A stretch of 64,000 nucleotides of DNA from Pectobacterium betavasculorum (GTDB lineage Bacteria > Pseudomonadota > Gammaproteobacteria > Enterobacterales > Enterobacteriaceae), in NCBI RefSeq assembly GCF_000749845.1, contig NZ_JQHM01000002.1, positions 248,001 through 312,000 of the forward strand, given 5' to 3'. Positions 21,540 to 30,494 of the stretch are shown here, in pieces (positions within the stretch are counted from its first letter, which is position 1; every line of letters starts with the position of its first letter). The notes beneath the pieces were generated by a model. It made no database searches. It was not told the origin of the DNA and was given only the letters and a program-made list of their open reading frames with translations. A program made the position numbers and the translations under genes.

Positions 21540-22388
21540 ATGGCTGAACCGATAAAAGCAATAAAAATACTGAATAATAGCCTGGTCTTATCTTCTGATG
21601 CAGATAACAACGAAATCATTGTCATGGGGAAAGGGATCGGCTTTAACAGCAAGACTGGAGATGTTCTCGATCCAGCCAAAATTGAGAAAACCTTTATTCT
21701 CAAAGGTGGCCCATCACCACGCGAATTTGCCCGTTTGATTGAGCACGTTGGGGAAGAGTATGTTCACATCGTGAATAAGATTATTGATGATGCAAACCGG
21801 CAGCTTCATGGCCGCTTGAGCGAGCAGGTCTTTTTCACGCTGATCGACCATATCAGCTTTGCGATTGAGCGTTATCGCAAAGGCATCAGCATACAAAATC
21901 GTCTGCTTTATGAGGTAAAGCGGTTTTACCCGCAGGAATTTGCGATTGCTTCGCGGGCGCTCAACGACATTAACCAGCAGATGGCGCTGGAGTTACCAGA
22001 AGAAGAAGCGGGCAATATCGCGTTTCATTTGGTCAACGCGCAAACCGACATCCAGAATATGGAGAACACGCTCCAGTCAGTCAAAATGCTGAAAGATATC
22101 TTTAATATCATCCAGTACAACTTCCATATCGTGATTGATAAAGAGTCGATTAATTATTCACGCTTCCTGACGCACATGCAGTTCTTTATCCAACGTCTGT
22201 TGGAAAAGAGCCTGATTCATTCAAATGATGACTTTATTTTTGGTCAGGTCACCAAAGAATACCCTGATGCCTATAAATGCAGCCGATTAATCAAAGACTA
22301 TATTCACAACCTGCTCAATATCGACATCTCTAACGATGAAATGCTGTACCTGATTATTCATATCGTCCGCATCGCTCCGCAAGAATAA
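21540..22388 (+). CDS. bglG: BglG/LicT-family transcriptional antiterminator
   Basis: RNA-binding antiterminator controlled by PTS phosphorylation. The N-terminal CAT domain (about 1-55, KAIKILNNSLVLSS and VMGKGIGF) binds RAT RNA; two PRD domains (about 65-170 and 172-280) carry the phosphorylatable His residues, seen in LIEHVGEEY, LIDHISFA, LTHMQFF and IIHIVRI. The frame is open from 21474, but that start lies inside a hairpin and its extra residues are unlike the family; ATG 21537 or 21540 is better. Unlike E. coli bgl, the regulator is last in the operon. Confidence 0.92.
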   Translation: MAEPIKAIKILNNSLVLSSDADNNEIIVMGKGIGFNSKTGDVLDPAKIEKTFILKGGPSPREFARLIEHVGEEYVHIVNKIIDDANRQLHGRLSEQVFFTLIDHISFAIERYRKGISIQNRLLYEVKRFYPQEFAIASRALNDINQQMALELPEEEAGNIAFHLVNAQTDIQNMENTLQSVKMLKDIFNIIQYNFHIVIDKESINYSRFLTHMQFFIQRLLEKSLIHSNDDFIFGQVTKEYPDAYKCSRLIKDYIHNLLNIDISNDEMLYLIIHIVRIAPQE

Positions 22389-22813
22389 GTCCGACACGCT
22401 AACCAGAAAAAACACTGTTATCGGGCAGTGTCGCGCCTATTATCATCTGGAAGGTATTGCGTATATATGCGGTTCATCTTTGCTTTTCGATATTTCGTCT
22501 TTAGCCTTCACGTTGAGGTGTAAACAAAAACATTTTCGAATATCCTTCTGTTTATTATAGATAAAAATAACTTCCGCCCTTCTTTCTTGCAAAAACAAAA
22601 GTAACAAAACCGCTCGTTTATAACTTATAACCTTTTTTTATTTGTTCGGTTTTACCCTGAAGATTAAAAGAGAAAGGTGTCAAAAAATGCCGTTTGGCAA
22701 ATCACATACCGCATCAGTCCCTTTTCTTTTGATAAGAGAAATGCATTTATTTTTCCATGTCCTTTTTCCATGTCCAATGAAAAAAGACATGCCAGTTAAC
22801 CCAGGTAAAAACA
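22389..22813 (+). other. AT-rich intergenic region before the amino-acid ABC operon
   Basis: No convincing gene. It holds a short hairpin after the antiterminator gene (ACACTG 22412-22417 with CAGTGT 22426-22431, no T-run), a long AT-rich stretch that probably contains the promoter of the ABC operon (for example TTTATTATAGAT near 22551), and a tandem 13-base duplication TTTTTCCATGTCC at 22750-22775. An open frame starting at 22642 overlaps the binding-protein gene and has no family-like sequence. Confidence 0.5.
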
Positions 22814-23710
22814 ATGAAAAAACATCTGTTTGTCTTTCCGTTATTTATGCTTGGCATATTGCCACCGGCCTTTTCTGCCGATCAAAATGTCCCCACTGCG
22901 CGCACTTTTCAGGTACAGCCTGATGCGGCCTTGAAAACCACTCTGCCTGAAGCCGTCTTACAAAAAGGCTTTATCGTGGCAGGCACCAATCCCAATACGC
23001 CACCTACCACCTTCTATCAGGAAGATAATAAGACGCTAGCAGGGCGCGAAATCGATATCATGAACGCGATTGGCGACCGACTGGGCGTGCCAGTGAACTG
23101 GCACGATACCGGTGGATTTGACAATATCATTCCCGGTCTAAAATCAGGTCGCTACGATGTGGCGCTATCGAATATCAACGCGACGCCAAAACGTCTTGAG
23201 CAGATCGACTTTATCGGCTATTTCAACGCGTCAAAATTGGCCATCATTTCCCTTAAAGACGCTAACATTGCGCCATTTACCTCACTTAGTGAAGTGTGCG
23301 GTAAAGAAATTGGCGCAGGAGCGGGGACAACCCAACTGCTGCGTTTACAGGAAGCCAGCAAACAGTGCGCCACGGAGCAGAAAGCTCCGATCAAAGTCGC
23401 GATCTTCCCGGATCGTCCGTCTGGTGTACAGGCGGTGATCAGCGGACGTGTCCCGCTATTCTTCGGCCCCTATGAAGGATTACGCTATCAGGTGAGTCAG
23501 GTCAAACGACTGACCATCAGCGGCGATATCTCTGTGAACGACGCACCAGTTTCCATTGCGTTTCCTAAAAACTCTGCTTTGGAAGATGCCGTTCAAGCAG
23601 CGTTGAACTCGCTGATTAAAGATGGCACCTATCAGAAGATTTTGGATAAGTGGGATATCGGCTACGGCGCGGTCCCAGAGGCGAAACGTAACGCAGAGAT
23701 CTTCGGATGA
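22814..23710 (+). CDS. Polar amino-acid ABC transporter, periplasmic binding protein
   Basis: Solute-binding protein of family 3 (amino acids and opines). A signal peptide covers about residues 1-22 (cleavage after FSA). The mature part contains GFIVAGTNPNTPP, GREIDIMNAIGDRLGV and DVALSNINATPKR, typical of the fold's ligand pocket. It overlaps the permease start by four bases (ATGA), and an ATPase follows, giving a complete importer operon. Ligand cannot be assigned; the pocket Arg usually seen for polar amino acids is not obvious by eye. Confidence 0.85.
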   Translation: MKKHLFVFPLFMLGILPPAFSADQNVPTARTFQVQPDAALKTTLPEAVLQKGFIVAGTNPNTPPTTFYQEDNKTLAGREIDIMNAIGDRLGVPVNWHDTGGFDNIIPGLKSGRYDVALSNINATPKRLEQIDFIGYFNASKLAIISLKDANIAPFTSLSEVCGKEIGAGAGTTQLLRLQEASKQCATEQKAPIKVAIFPDRPSGVQAVISGRVPLFFGPYEGLRYQVSQVKRLTISGDISVNDAPVSIAFPKNSALEDAVQAALNSLIKDGTYQKILDKWDIGYGAVPEAKRNAEIFG

Positions 23711-24651
23711 GTCTCTCCTCGCCACATCAGGAGCTACACATCGTCGCCAACCGACACTACGGGCGCTGGCTCAGCGCCCTACTGGTTCTGCTGCTATTAG
23801 GTGCAATCGCCCATTCTGTACTGAATAATCCCCGTTTTGAATGGCGAGTCGTTGTGGACAGTTTTACGGAAGACTCCATTCTTCAGGGCGTCATCATGAC
23901 GCTGAAACTGACGGCAATATCGGTCGTACTGGGCTTTGGTGGCGGCACAATACTGGCGCTGATGCGCCTATCCAGCAACCCGGTACTGGTGGCGGTCAGT
24001 TGGGGTTACACCTGGTTTTTCCGTGGCGTCCCCACGCTGGTACAGTTGTTTCTCTGGTACAACATTGCTGCGCTCTATCCGACTATTTCGCTCTCGCTGC
24101 CATTTTTCGGAGAGGTGTTCAGCGTTCCTGGCAATACGCTCATCAGCCCATTTAATGCTGCGGTGCTAGCGCTGGTTATGCATCAATCTGCCTATGCGGC
24201 GGAGATTGTTCGCGCAGGTATTCAGAGCGTTAACCCCGGTCAGTTGGAAGCCGCCAGAGCGCTGGGATACCGTAAACCGCAGATATTCTTCTACACCGTT
24301 CTGCCGCAGGCGATGCGCGCCATTCTGCCTCCGGCGGGCAATGAGGTCATCGGCCAACTAAAAACCACGGCGGTGGTTTCCGTGATTTCACTTCAGGATG
24401 TGCTGTATTCAGCCCAGATCATTTATCAGCGAACCTATGAAGTCATCCCGCTGCTGCTGGTAGCCACTATCTGGTATCTGCTGCTGACTTCCGTGCTGTC
24501 TGTCGGCCAATACTACGTAGAACGCTATTTTGGCCGTTCCACGCTCAAACACAGCAAACCTGGTAAAAGCCGCAAACCGCGTGCCGCAAGGTTTATCCAA
24601 CGTGCTCAGCCAACGAACAGACCACACCCCAGCGAATCCCCCAGCACCTGA
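23707..24651 (+). CDS. Polar amino-acid ABC transporter permease
   Basis: Inner-membrane permease of the HisMQ/GlnP type: five or more hydrophobic segments, the N-terminal GVIMTLKLTAIS motif, the FFRGVPTLVQLF segment and the EAA loop GQLEAARALGYRKPQ near residue 180. One permease gene only, so it should act as a homodimer. The C-terminal 35 residues are a basic, Pro/Ser-rich tail that is longer than usual for the family. Start overlaps the binding protein's stop. Confidence 0.88.
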   Translation: MSLSSPHQELHIVANRHYGRWLSALLVLLLLGAIAHSVLNNPRFEWRVVVDSFTEDSILQGVIMTLKLTAISVVLGFGGGTILALMRLSSNPVLVAVSWGYTWFFRGVPTLVQLFLWYNIAALYPTISLSLPFFGEVFSVPGNTLISPFNAAVLALVMHQSAYAAEIVRAGIQSVNPGQLEAARALGYRKPQIFFYTVLPQAMRAILPPAGNEVIGQLKTTAVVSVISLQDVLYSAQIIYQRTYEVIPLLLVATIWYLLLTSVLSVGQYYVERYFGRSTLKHSKPGKSRKPRAARFIQRAQPTNRPHPSESPST

Positions 24652-24725
24652 ACCGGCGGGCAATCGCGCATCAACGACTGGCTAACAATGGCATGCACTC
24701 AATGAATCAGGAAGGAAATACAACT

Positions 24726-25487
24726 ATGGGCGAAGCCATCACACTGCAAAACGTACGTAAATCCCTGTCGGGAAATCTGATTTTAGATGACATCGATTTG
24801 CAGATGGAGGCGGGATCGGTTACCGCTATTCTGGGGCCGTCCGGCGCGGGTAAATCGACGCTGCTGCGCTGTATTAACCATCTCGAAAAACTCGACGGCG
24901 GCACCATTTGCGTAGGCGACACGCTGGTCGGGTATCGGCAGAAAGGCTATCGACTCTTTGAACTGAGTGACAAACAGGTGGCCGCCCAGCGCAGTAAAAT
25001 CGGTATGGTATTTCAGCACTTTAACCTATTCCCTCATCGTACCGTGCTACAAAACGTTAGTGATGCCCCGCTACGCGTCAAAAAGCGGAACAGGCAAGAG
25101 GTGTTCGAGCAGGCTTATTCACTACTGCGACAGGTCGGGCTTGTGGAAAAGGCCGACAACTGGCCACATCAGCTTTCCGGTGGTCAGCAGCAGCGGGTGG
25201 CGATTGCTCGTGCCCTTGCCATGAATCCACAGGTCATGCTTTTTGACGAACCGACCTCGGCGTTAGATCCAGAGCTGGTCGGCGAAGTGCTTCAGGTCAT
25301 TAAAAAGCTGGCGCATTCCGGTATTACGATGGTCATCGTCACACACGAGATCGGATTCGCCCGTGAGATCGCCGATAACATCGTGTTTATGGAAAATGGC
25401 AGAATTGTCGAGACTGGCCCAGCCAGACAGGTGCTCGATGCTCCGCAAAACCGCCGTACGCTGGCCTTTTTCTCAACGGTGCTGTAA
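24726..25487 (+). CDS. Polar amino-acid ABC transporter ATPase
   Basis: Cytoplasmic ATPase of the GlnQ/HisP type that powers the importer encoded just upstream. Walker A is GPSGAGKST, the signature LSGGQQQR and Walker B VMLFDEPTSALD. The frame is open to 24693, but GGAAATACAACT directly before the ATG at 24726 and the family N-terminus favour that start, giving 253 residues. An insertion after strand 4 (YRQKGYRLFELSDKQ) is typical of this subfamily, though slightly long. Confidence 0.9.
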   Translation: MGEAITLQNVRKSLSGNLILDDIDLQMEAGSVTAILGPSGAGKSTLLRCINHLEKLDGGTICVGDTLVGYRQKGYRLFELSDKQVAAQRSKIGMVFQHFNLFPHRTVLQNVSDAPLRVKKRNRQEVFEQAYSLLRQVGLVEKADNWPHQLSGGQQQRVAIARALAMNPQVMLFDEPTSALDPELVGEVLQVIKKLAHSGITMVIVTHEIGFAREIADNIVFMENGRIVETGPARQVLDAPQNRRTLAFFSTVL

Positions 25488-25510
25488 CAACGCAGGTGCA
25501 GTCATTGATA

Positions 25511-25594
25511 TTGGCAACTATCAGATTTCTGACGATTTACTCGTACTTTTGAATAATGAGGATGTTAAATTAATTAATCATTGGCTACTATCAG
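25511..25594 (+). promoter_or_regulatory. Direct repeats upstream of the LacI-type regulator
   Basis: TTGGCAACTATCAG (25511-25524) and TTGGCTACTATCAG (25581-25594) differ by one base and lie 70 bases apart in the gap before the regulator gene. They could be regulatory sites or a short duplication; no known protein consensus is recognised. Confidence 0.4.
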
Positions 25595-25623
25595 TTCCAT
25601 AGGAAAATTATGGAAAATTTTTT

Positions 25624-26661
25624 GTGACAACAATTAGAGATATTGCCCAAAAAGCCGGAGTCGCAGCATCAACCGTTTCTCGCGTGCTTAATAACGACCC
25701 CAGTCTGTCGGTAACCAAAGAAAAGCGCCAACTTATCAAGAACATTGCCCATGAGTTGGCCTATTTATCGCCCACACAACGCAAGCAGCAGAAAAAAAAG
25801 TTAGAGAACTCGCTTGTTGTACGATCTCATTTTAAAATGGATAACGACAATTTATTACACCTCGCCGTCGTCCACTTTCTTACGCCCTCTGAAGAACTCA
25901 ACGATCCTTATTTTACCGCAATGCGCATTGGTATTGAAAATCGCTGCCACCATTTTGCTATTTCGTTGCGAAATATATTCACCACAAACTTATCATCCAA
26001 TAGCCATACATTATCTCAGGCGCAGGCGATCATTTGCGTGGGGCATTTTAGCGATGATGATATCGCCTTAATCTATTCATTAAATAAAAACCTGATTTTT
26101 ATCGATTCGGCTCCCCTCGATAAAAAATGTGACGCCGTGATTTTTGACCGGGAAGCGGCTGCGCGCGAAGTATTACACTACATTGTTAAGAGTGGAGCTG
26201 AGCGCCCTGCATTCATCGGGAACAATGAGAGCCGGCTGCATGTATTTCAAGAAATAACCCAAAAATACGGTATCTACCATGAATCACGGTGTAAGGTCAG
26301 TCAGCTATTCTCTATTGCATCCGGCTATCAGGCGATGAATGAGTTGCTGCAACAAAAAGAATGGCCTGATGTTGTGTTCGCCGCGACAGACATTATCGCT
26401 ATCGGCGTGTACCGCGCGATTCAAGAGAAAGGCATTTCCATTCCCAGACAAATAAAAGTGATTGGAATGAATGATATTCCCATGGCACAGCACCTCAACC
26501 CCAGCCTGACCACAATGCGACTCTACCCCACCGAAATGGGCGAAGCCGCCGTCGATCTGTTTTTAGAATTGGTGGCAGGACGCTATTATAAAAAACACGT
26601 ACAGATTGGTTATGAGATGGTTTGGCGCGAAAGCTTCACACTCAACGATGCTCTTTTATAA
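25624..26661 (+). CDS. LacI/GalR-family transcriptional regulator
   Basis: DNA-binding repressor: an N-terminal helix-turn-helix (TIRDIAQKAGVAASTVSRVLNND) is followed by a periplasmic-binding-like effector domain (about 60-345), resembling EbgR/GalR. It begins with GTG at 25624, preceded by GGAAAA. It faces the endo-galactanase/ABC operon tail to tail, so I infer that it controls that operon in response to a galactoside; a palindromic AAACGTTT in the operon's upstream region fits a LacI-type operator. Direct evidence is lacking. Confidence 0.88.
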   Translation: MTTIRDIAQKAGVAASTVSRVLNNDPSLSVTKEKRQLIKNIAHELAYLSPTQRKQQKKKLENSLVVRSHFKMDNDNLLHLAVVHFLTPSEELNDPYFTAMRIGIENRCHHFAISLRNIFTTNLSSNSHTLSQAQAIICVGHFSDDDIALIYSLNKNLIFIDSAPLDKKCDAVIFDREAAAREVLHYIVKSGAERPAFIGNNESRLHVFQEITQKYGIYHESRCKVSQLFSIASGYQAMNELLQQKEWPDVVFAATDIIAIGVYRAIQEKGISIPRQIKVIGMNDIPMAQHLNPSLTTMRLYPTEMGEAAVDLFLELVAGRYYKKHVQIGYEMVWRESFTLNDALL

Positions 26662-26692
26662 TACGTCCCCTTATCTTTCCTATCCTGACAAA

Positions 26693-26774
26693 TATACCCT
26701 AAATAATTCGAGTTGCATGACAAAACGTTAGCGTTTTGAACAACGCACAAGCAGCTTGAAGTATGACGGGTATA
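26693..26774. repeat. Dispersed intergenic repeat, palindromic ends
   Basis: The ends TATACCC and GGGTATA are inverted; the inside carries AAATAATTCGAGTTGC, a CAAAACG/CGTTTTG hairpin, and GCAGCTTGAAGTATGACGG. Partial copies occur in this window near 5506-5525 (CTAAATAATTCGAGTAA), 41300-41317 (TTTGAGGTATGACAGG) and 54028-54049 (TAGCTTGAGGTATGACGGGG). It resembles a miniature repeat family known from enterobacterial intergenic DNA; the family name was not checked. Confidence 0.7.
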
Positions 26775-26777
26775 AAA

Positions 26778-26805
26778 CGGCCACGTAAGCAAACTACGCG
26801 GCCGA
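26778..26805 (-). terminator. Terminator of the endo-galactanase gene
   Basis: CGGCC-a-CGTA and TACG-c-GGCCG form the stem around a 7-base loop. On the minus strand TTTTATA follows. It lies a few bases past the stop of the GH53 gene. Confidence 0.7.
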
Positions 26806-26811
26806 CGGGCG

Positions 26812-28335
26812 TCAATTAGCGGTTATTTGCCACAGTTGATTCCATCCCCCGTTATCATGCCATTGAATACCTGATGCACCATTCTCTATCGAACGGCTGT
26901 TAATATCCAAAAGCTTCCCACTGTTCCTATTCAGAATTTTATAATAGCCATCGCCGGCATCCAAAATCAGCCACTGCTGGCTAAAATGACCGGTGTTATA
27001 CATTTGGAGAATTTGCGCACCATCTTCATTGGCGCTGGAATCAATATCAATGTACTTCCCGCTATTAACATTCACCAGATTGAAGTAACCATTGCCAATC
27101 GCGTTAAAATAAAAACGCTGGCTGTCCCAGTTACCGTCACTATATTGTTCAACAAATGCGCCGTCTTCATGTGAACCGCTCACGACATTAAGCGATTTAC
27201 CACTATGCCGATTAGCGATCTTATAACGGGTTCCGTTGATAAAATTGATTTGCGATTCGGCAAACGCGTCCAGTGCTCGGGTAAATTGCAATACATTGGC
27301 TGAAACTTGTGTCGTTGCGCCTAATGCGTAGCCATCCAGCAGCACATTGGCATTACCCGCAGGTTCCCAATAAAAAACCCCGATGCCTTTATTTCCCGGC
27401 ACCGCCTTAACAAGGTTAATCGTATCCCTAATCGTCCAGTAACTGTCTGTCGGGTTAGTTTCCAAGCCGCCGACTTCAACGACCATAACTTCCTTACCAT
27501 AGCGGCTCGCCATATCATTGAGGTTGCTAGCCAGTGCGCCGGTGAGCTCCCAATAATTTTTCCCCTCCCAGTAAGGATAGAATGAAAAGCTAATTACATC
27601 AGTTTTCCCACCGTGTGTGGTGAGGAAATTGTCAAAAAACCAGCGAGAGTTTGAATTATTATCCCCATGCGCCAAATGGCTGATCACCTTAGAGGAAGGG
27701 CTGATCGCTTTAACCGCATCATAGCCCGCATTCAGTAGCTGCGTTAAATTGGCAAACCGACTTGTGCTCCCTTCCGGGAGTAAAATCCCCGGGTTCATTT
27801 CGTTACCAACCTGCACCCATTCCGGCGTCACGCCAGCGGAAATGAGCGCAGTCATCACCTCATGTGTGTGGTTATAAACGGCCGTAGTTAATTGGCTAAT
27901 ATTGTAGTTCGCCCACGCAACTGGCTTTATTTGATGACCTGGATCTGCGAAAACATCACTGTAGTGGAAATCCACCATGACACGCATTCCCATCGCTTTG
28001 GCACGCTGAGCGGCATCCACCACGCGAGTTTTATCCGTATAACCGAGCATCGTCCAGGTCGTATTATCTTTATGCCATAGTGCACTGGGGTCAGGATTAA
28101 CAAAAATACGTAGCCGTACAGAGTTTATGCCGTGATCGCGCAATATCTGTAATACATCGCGCTGAGTTCCGACATCGTCACGCCAGGTCACACCCCGATC
28201 TTCCAATTGCTTTACCCAGCCAATATCCGCGCCATAAGCAAACGGCTGCGCTGCTTTCGCCACATTGGCTGTCATGAACCCTATAAATAACATTAACAAT
28301 ATAGAGATCATTCCTGAATAGTTATTCTTTTTCAT
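26812..28335 (-). CDS. Arabinogalactan endo-beta-1,4-galactanase (GH53) with ricin-type lectin domain
   Basis: Secreted enzyme that cuts beta-1,4-galactan side chains of pectin. Signal peptide at about 1-28 (ends AKA). The GH53 barrel spans about 30-370: FAYGADIGWVKQLE, acid/base Glu in VGNEMNPG (near 182) and nucleophile Glu in VVEVGG (near 293). The C-terminal 130 residues form a ricin-B beta-trefoil with three repeats, each with GKxLxxxS-type and Q-W motifs, likely sugar binding. Type II secretion is probable in soft-rot bacteria but is inference. It is the last gene after an ABC importer, separated by a hairpin. Confidence 0.9.
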   Translation of the reverse strand: MKKNNYSGMISILLMLFIGFMTANVAKAAQPFAYGADIGWVKQLEDRGVTWRDDVGTQRDVLQILRDHGINSVRLRIFVNPDPSALWHKDNTTWTMLGYTDKTRVVDAAQRAKAMGMRVMVDFHYSDVFADPGHQIKPVAWANYNISQLTTAVYNHTHEVMTALISAGVTPEWVQVGNEMNPGILLPEGSTSRFANLTQLLNAGYDAVKAISPSSKVISHLAHGDNNSNSRWFFDNFLTTHGGKTDVISFSFYPYWEGKNYWELTGALASNLNDMASRYGKEVMVVEVGGLETNPTDSYWTIRDTINLVKAVPGNKGIGVFYWEPAGNANVLLDGYALGATTQVSANVLQFTRALDAFAESQINFINGTRYKIANRHSGKSLNVVSGSHEDGAFVEQYSDGNWDSQRFYFNAIGNGYFNLVNVNSGKYIDIDSSANEDGAQILQMYNTGHFSQQWLILDAGDGYYKILNRNSGKLLDINSRSIENGASGIQWHDNGGWNQLWQITAN

Positions 28336-28444
28336 TCATTTCTCCTTGAGGCGATACTCTTAAAGGGTATTTATCACGTAACAACAAAGGGGCAGATTAA
28401 AAACAGATGACGATATTTATAAAAATAAATACCGCATAGTAAAA

Positions 28445-28477
28445 TAAGCAGCCGATGTGAATACAAACGGCTGCTTA
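28445..28477 (-). terminator. Hairpin between the importer ATPase and the endo-galactanase
   Basis: TAAGCAGCCG (28445-28454) pairs with CGGCTGCTTA (28468-28477), a perfect 10-bp stem. On the minus strand TTTTAC follows, so it may terminate the importer transcript, leaving the galactanase to readthrough or to its own promoter in 28336-28440. Confidence 0.75.
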
Positions 28478-28558
28478 GTTAAAATTCTGACTCTTCCAAT
28501 GAGTCAACGTGGCATTTTCTATGGCGTTATTGATCTCCATATAACCAGTTATTCATAG

Positions 28559-29644
28559 TTAATTCATTCGCTTCCCATTTTCATCAAAAAAATGAAGATG
28601 TTCACTACGACATGTGAGCGGGATCGTTGAGTAAGGCACAATGCTATTGTCACCTGATAAATGTACTTTGAAATGATTCACGCCAGAGTAAGTACCAAAA
28701 ATATACGTGGCATTGCCCAGCCTTTCTGTTACTTCGCTATTGATCGACAGGCTGACGTCTCCTCCTTCCGGATCAATACTCAGATGTTCAGGGCGAATAC
28801 CCACGGTAATTTTCTGATCGACACGCAATCCATGGCTAGCCAGATTAATAGAAAGCGTATTGAGCTGATTAATCAAGATGCTCACTTTATTTCCTTCAAC
28901 CTGTAACACTTCACCGGGTAGAAAATTCATATTCGGCGAACCGATAAAACCGGCGACAAAAATATTCTCTGGCTTATGGTATAGCTCCATCGGCGTTCCG
29001 ACTTGCTCAATATCCCCTTTGTTTAACACCACAATTTTATCTGCCAACGTCATGGCTTCCACTTGATCGTGCGTCACATAAATCATGGTGTTACGCATTT
29101 CCTGATGAAGCTGGGCAATCTGCAAACGCATTTCCACGCGCAATTCGGCGTCAAGGTTCGATAAGGGCTCATCGAATAAGAACACTTTAGGATCGCGCAC
29201 AATAGCCCGCCCAATCGCAACACGCTGACGCTGACCGCCAGATAGCTGTTTCGGTGTTCGATCTAACAAGGCTTCTAGCTGGAGCGTCATCGCAGCCTTT
29301 CGCACCATTTTTTCGACTTCAGCTTTGGGGTGCCCATTCATTCTCAACCCAAACCCCATATTTTCAGCCACCGTCATGTGCGGGTACAACGCATATGACT
29401 GGAACACCATTGCAATTCCCCGTTCTGCGGGATCGCAATGGTTAACTACACGGTTATCAATATGGATCTCACCATCCGTTATTTCTTCCAATCCCGCGAT
29501 CATTCTCAGTAACGTCGATTTACCACACCCAGAGGGGCCAACAAATACCACAAATTCGCCTGAATTAATTTCAAGATTGATACGATGGATCGTTTCCGTC
29601 TTATCGTAACGCTTCACTATATTCTTTAGTAAAATATCAGCCAT
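28559..29644 (-). CDS. Sugar ABC transporter ATPase (MsmK/UgpC/MalK type)
   Basis: ATPase of the carbohydrate-importer class 1 family. Walker [10 protein letters not shown], signature LSGGQRQR and Walker [13 protein letters not shown] are intact, and the C-terminal TOBE-like regulatory domain (about 240-360) is present. The frame is open to 29656, but GAGG six bases before the ATG at 29644 ([13 protein letters not shown]) decides the start. Having its own ATPase is notable because many such oligosaccharide importers share one. It should energise the permeases encoded immediately upstream. Confidence 0.9.
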   Translation of the reverse strand: MADILLKNIVKRYDKTETIHRINLEINSGEFVVFVGPSGCGKSTLLRMIAGLEEITDGEIHIDNRVVNHCDPAERGIAMVFQSYALYPHMTVAENMGFGLRMNGHPKAEVEKMVRKAAMTLQLEALLDRTPKQLSGGQRQRVAIGRAIVRDPKVFLFDEPLSNLDAELRVEMRLQIAQLHQEMRNTMIYVTHDQVEAMTLADKIVVLNKGDIEQVGTPMELYHKPENIFVAGFIGSPNMNFLPGEVLQVEGNKVSILINQLNTLSINLASHGLRVDQKITVGIRPEHLSIDPEGGDVSLSINSEVTERLGNATYIFGTYSGVNHFKVHLSGDNSIVPYSTIPLTCRSEHLHFFDENGKRMN

Positions 29645-29680
29645 ATTGAACCTCAAACTTAATTTTCCATTGCGCGTGTA

Positions 29681-30493
29681 TTACTTCACTGCGCCCGTCA
29701 TACTGGCAATAAATTGCTTTTGCATGGCGAAGAAGATAAGCAAACTAGGAAGAGTAGAAATAACCGTTCCCACCATAATAAGCCCGAAATCTGGAGAATA
29801 GGCCGAAGCAAAGCTGGATAGCACCAGATTAATCGTCTTTAATTCAGTAGACTGGAGAACAATAAGCGGCCAGAGAAAAGCATTCCATGACGTCATGAAA
29901 ACAATGATAAACGCAGCAGAATAGCTGGCTCGCATAATTGGCACATAGACATACAGGAAAATTTTCCACTCTGCGACGCTTTCCACGCGGGCAGCATCGA
30001 TCAACTCTCTCGGAAACGTTTTAGTACACTGCCTAAAGTAGAAAATAATAAATGCCCCTGCCACCGTCGGCATAATCACGGCAAAATGTGTGTCCAGTAA
30101 ACCGGCCTTACCAAACATGGTGAAGAGTGGGATCATTAACGCCGCAAACGGAATCATCATCGTCGCTAACAGGGCGACATAGACACGTTCACGATGTTTA
30201 CTGGAATAAATCTCAAATGCATAACCCGCAATGGAACACACCACAAGCGTCGATACGGTGCTGATCAACGCAATTTTTGATGTATTCCAAAATATCAACG
30301 CGAGATCCACCTGGCTCGTCAGATTGGTAAAATTGACCAATAGCTGATCGCCAAACGTAAATTTCCCCATGTTGATTTGGCTGGTGCTATTGGTACTGGA
30401 TACCACCATCCAATAGAACGGAAAAAGCGAAAAAATGCTCATCAACACGAGAAAAGCATGCATCAATATGCTGTTAATTTTACTTTTTCTCAT
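29681..30493 (-). CDS. Sugar ABC transporter permease (MalG type)
   Basis: Inner-membrane permease with six hydrophobic segments and the EAA loop (ELIDAARVESVAEWKIF, near residue 167) that docks to the ATPase. The pattern PFYWMVVSSTN near the N-terminus is characteristic of MalG-like proteins. Its start lies one base after the stop of the other permease, so translation is coupled. Substrate is inferred from the adjacent endo-galactanase: galacto-oligosaccharides. Confidence 0.88.
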   Translation of the reverse strand: MRKSKINSILMHAFLVLMSIFSLFPFYWMVVSSTNSTSQINMGKFTFGDQLLVNFTNLTSQVDLALIFWNTSKIALISTVSTLVVCSIAGYAFEIYSSKHRERVYVALLATMMIPFAALMIPLFTMFGKAGLLDTHFAVIMPTVAGAFIIFYFRQCTKTFPRELIDAARVESVAEWKIFLYVYVPIMRASYSAAFIIVFMTSWNAFLWPLIVLQSTELKTINLVLSSFASAYSPDFGLIMVGTVISTLPSLLIFFAMQKQFIASMTGAVK

Positions 30494-30494
30494 A

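Noticed and set aside
22642-22923. Open frame overlapping the start of the amino-acid binding protein
   Set aside because: It runs over the signal-peptide region of a well-supported gene in another frame and has no recognisable motif.
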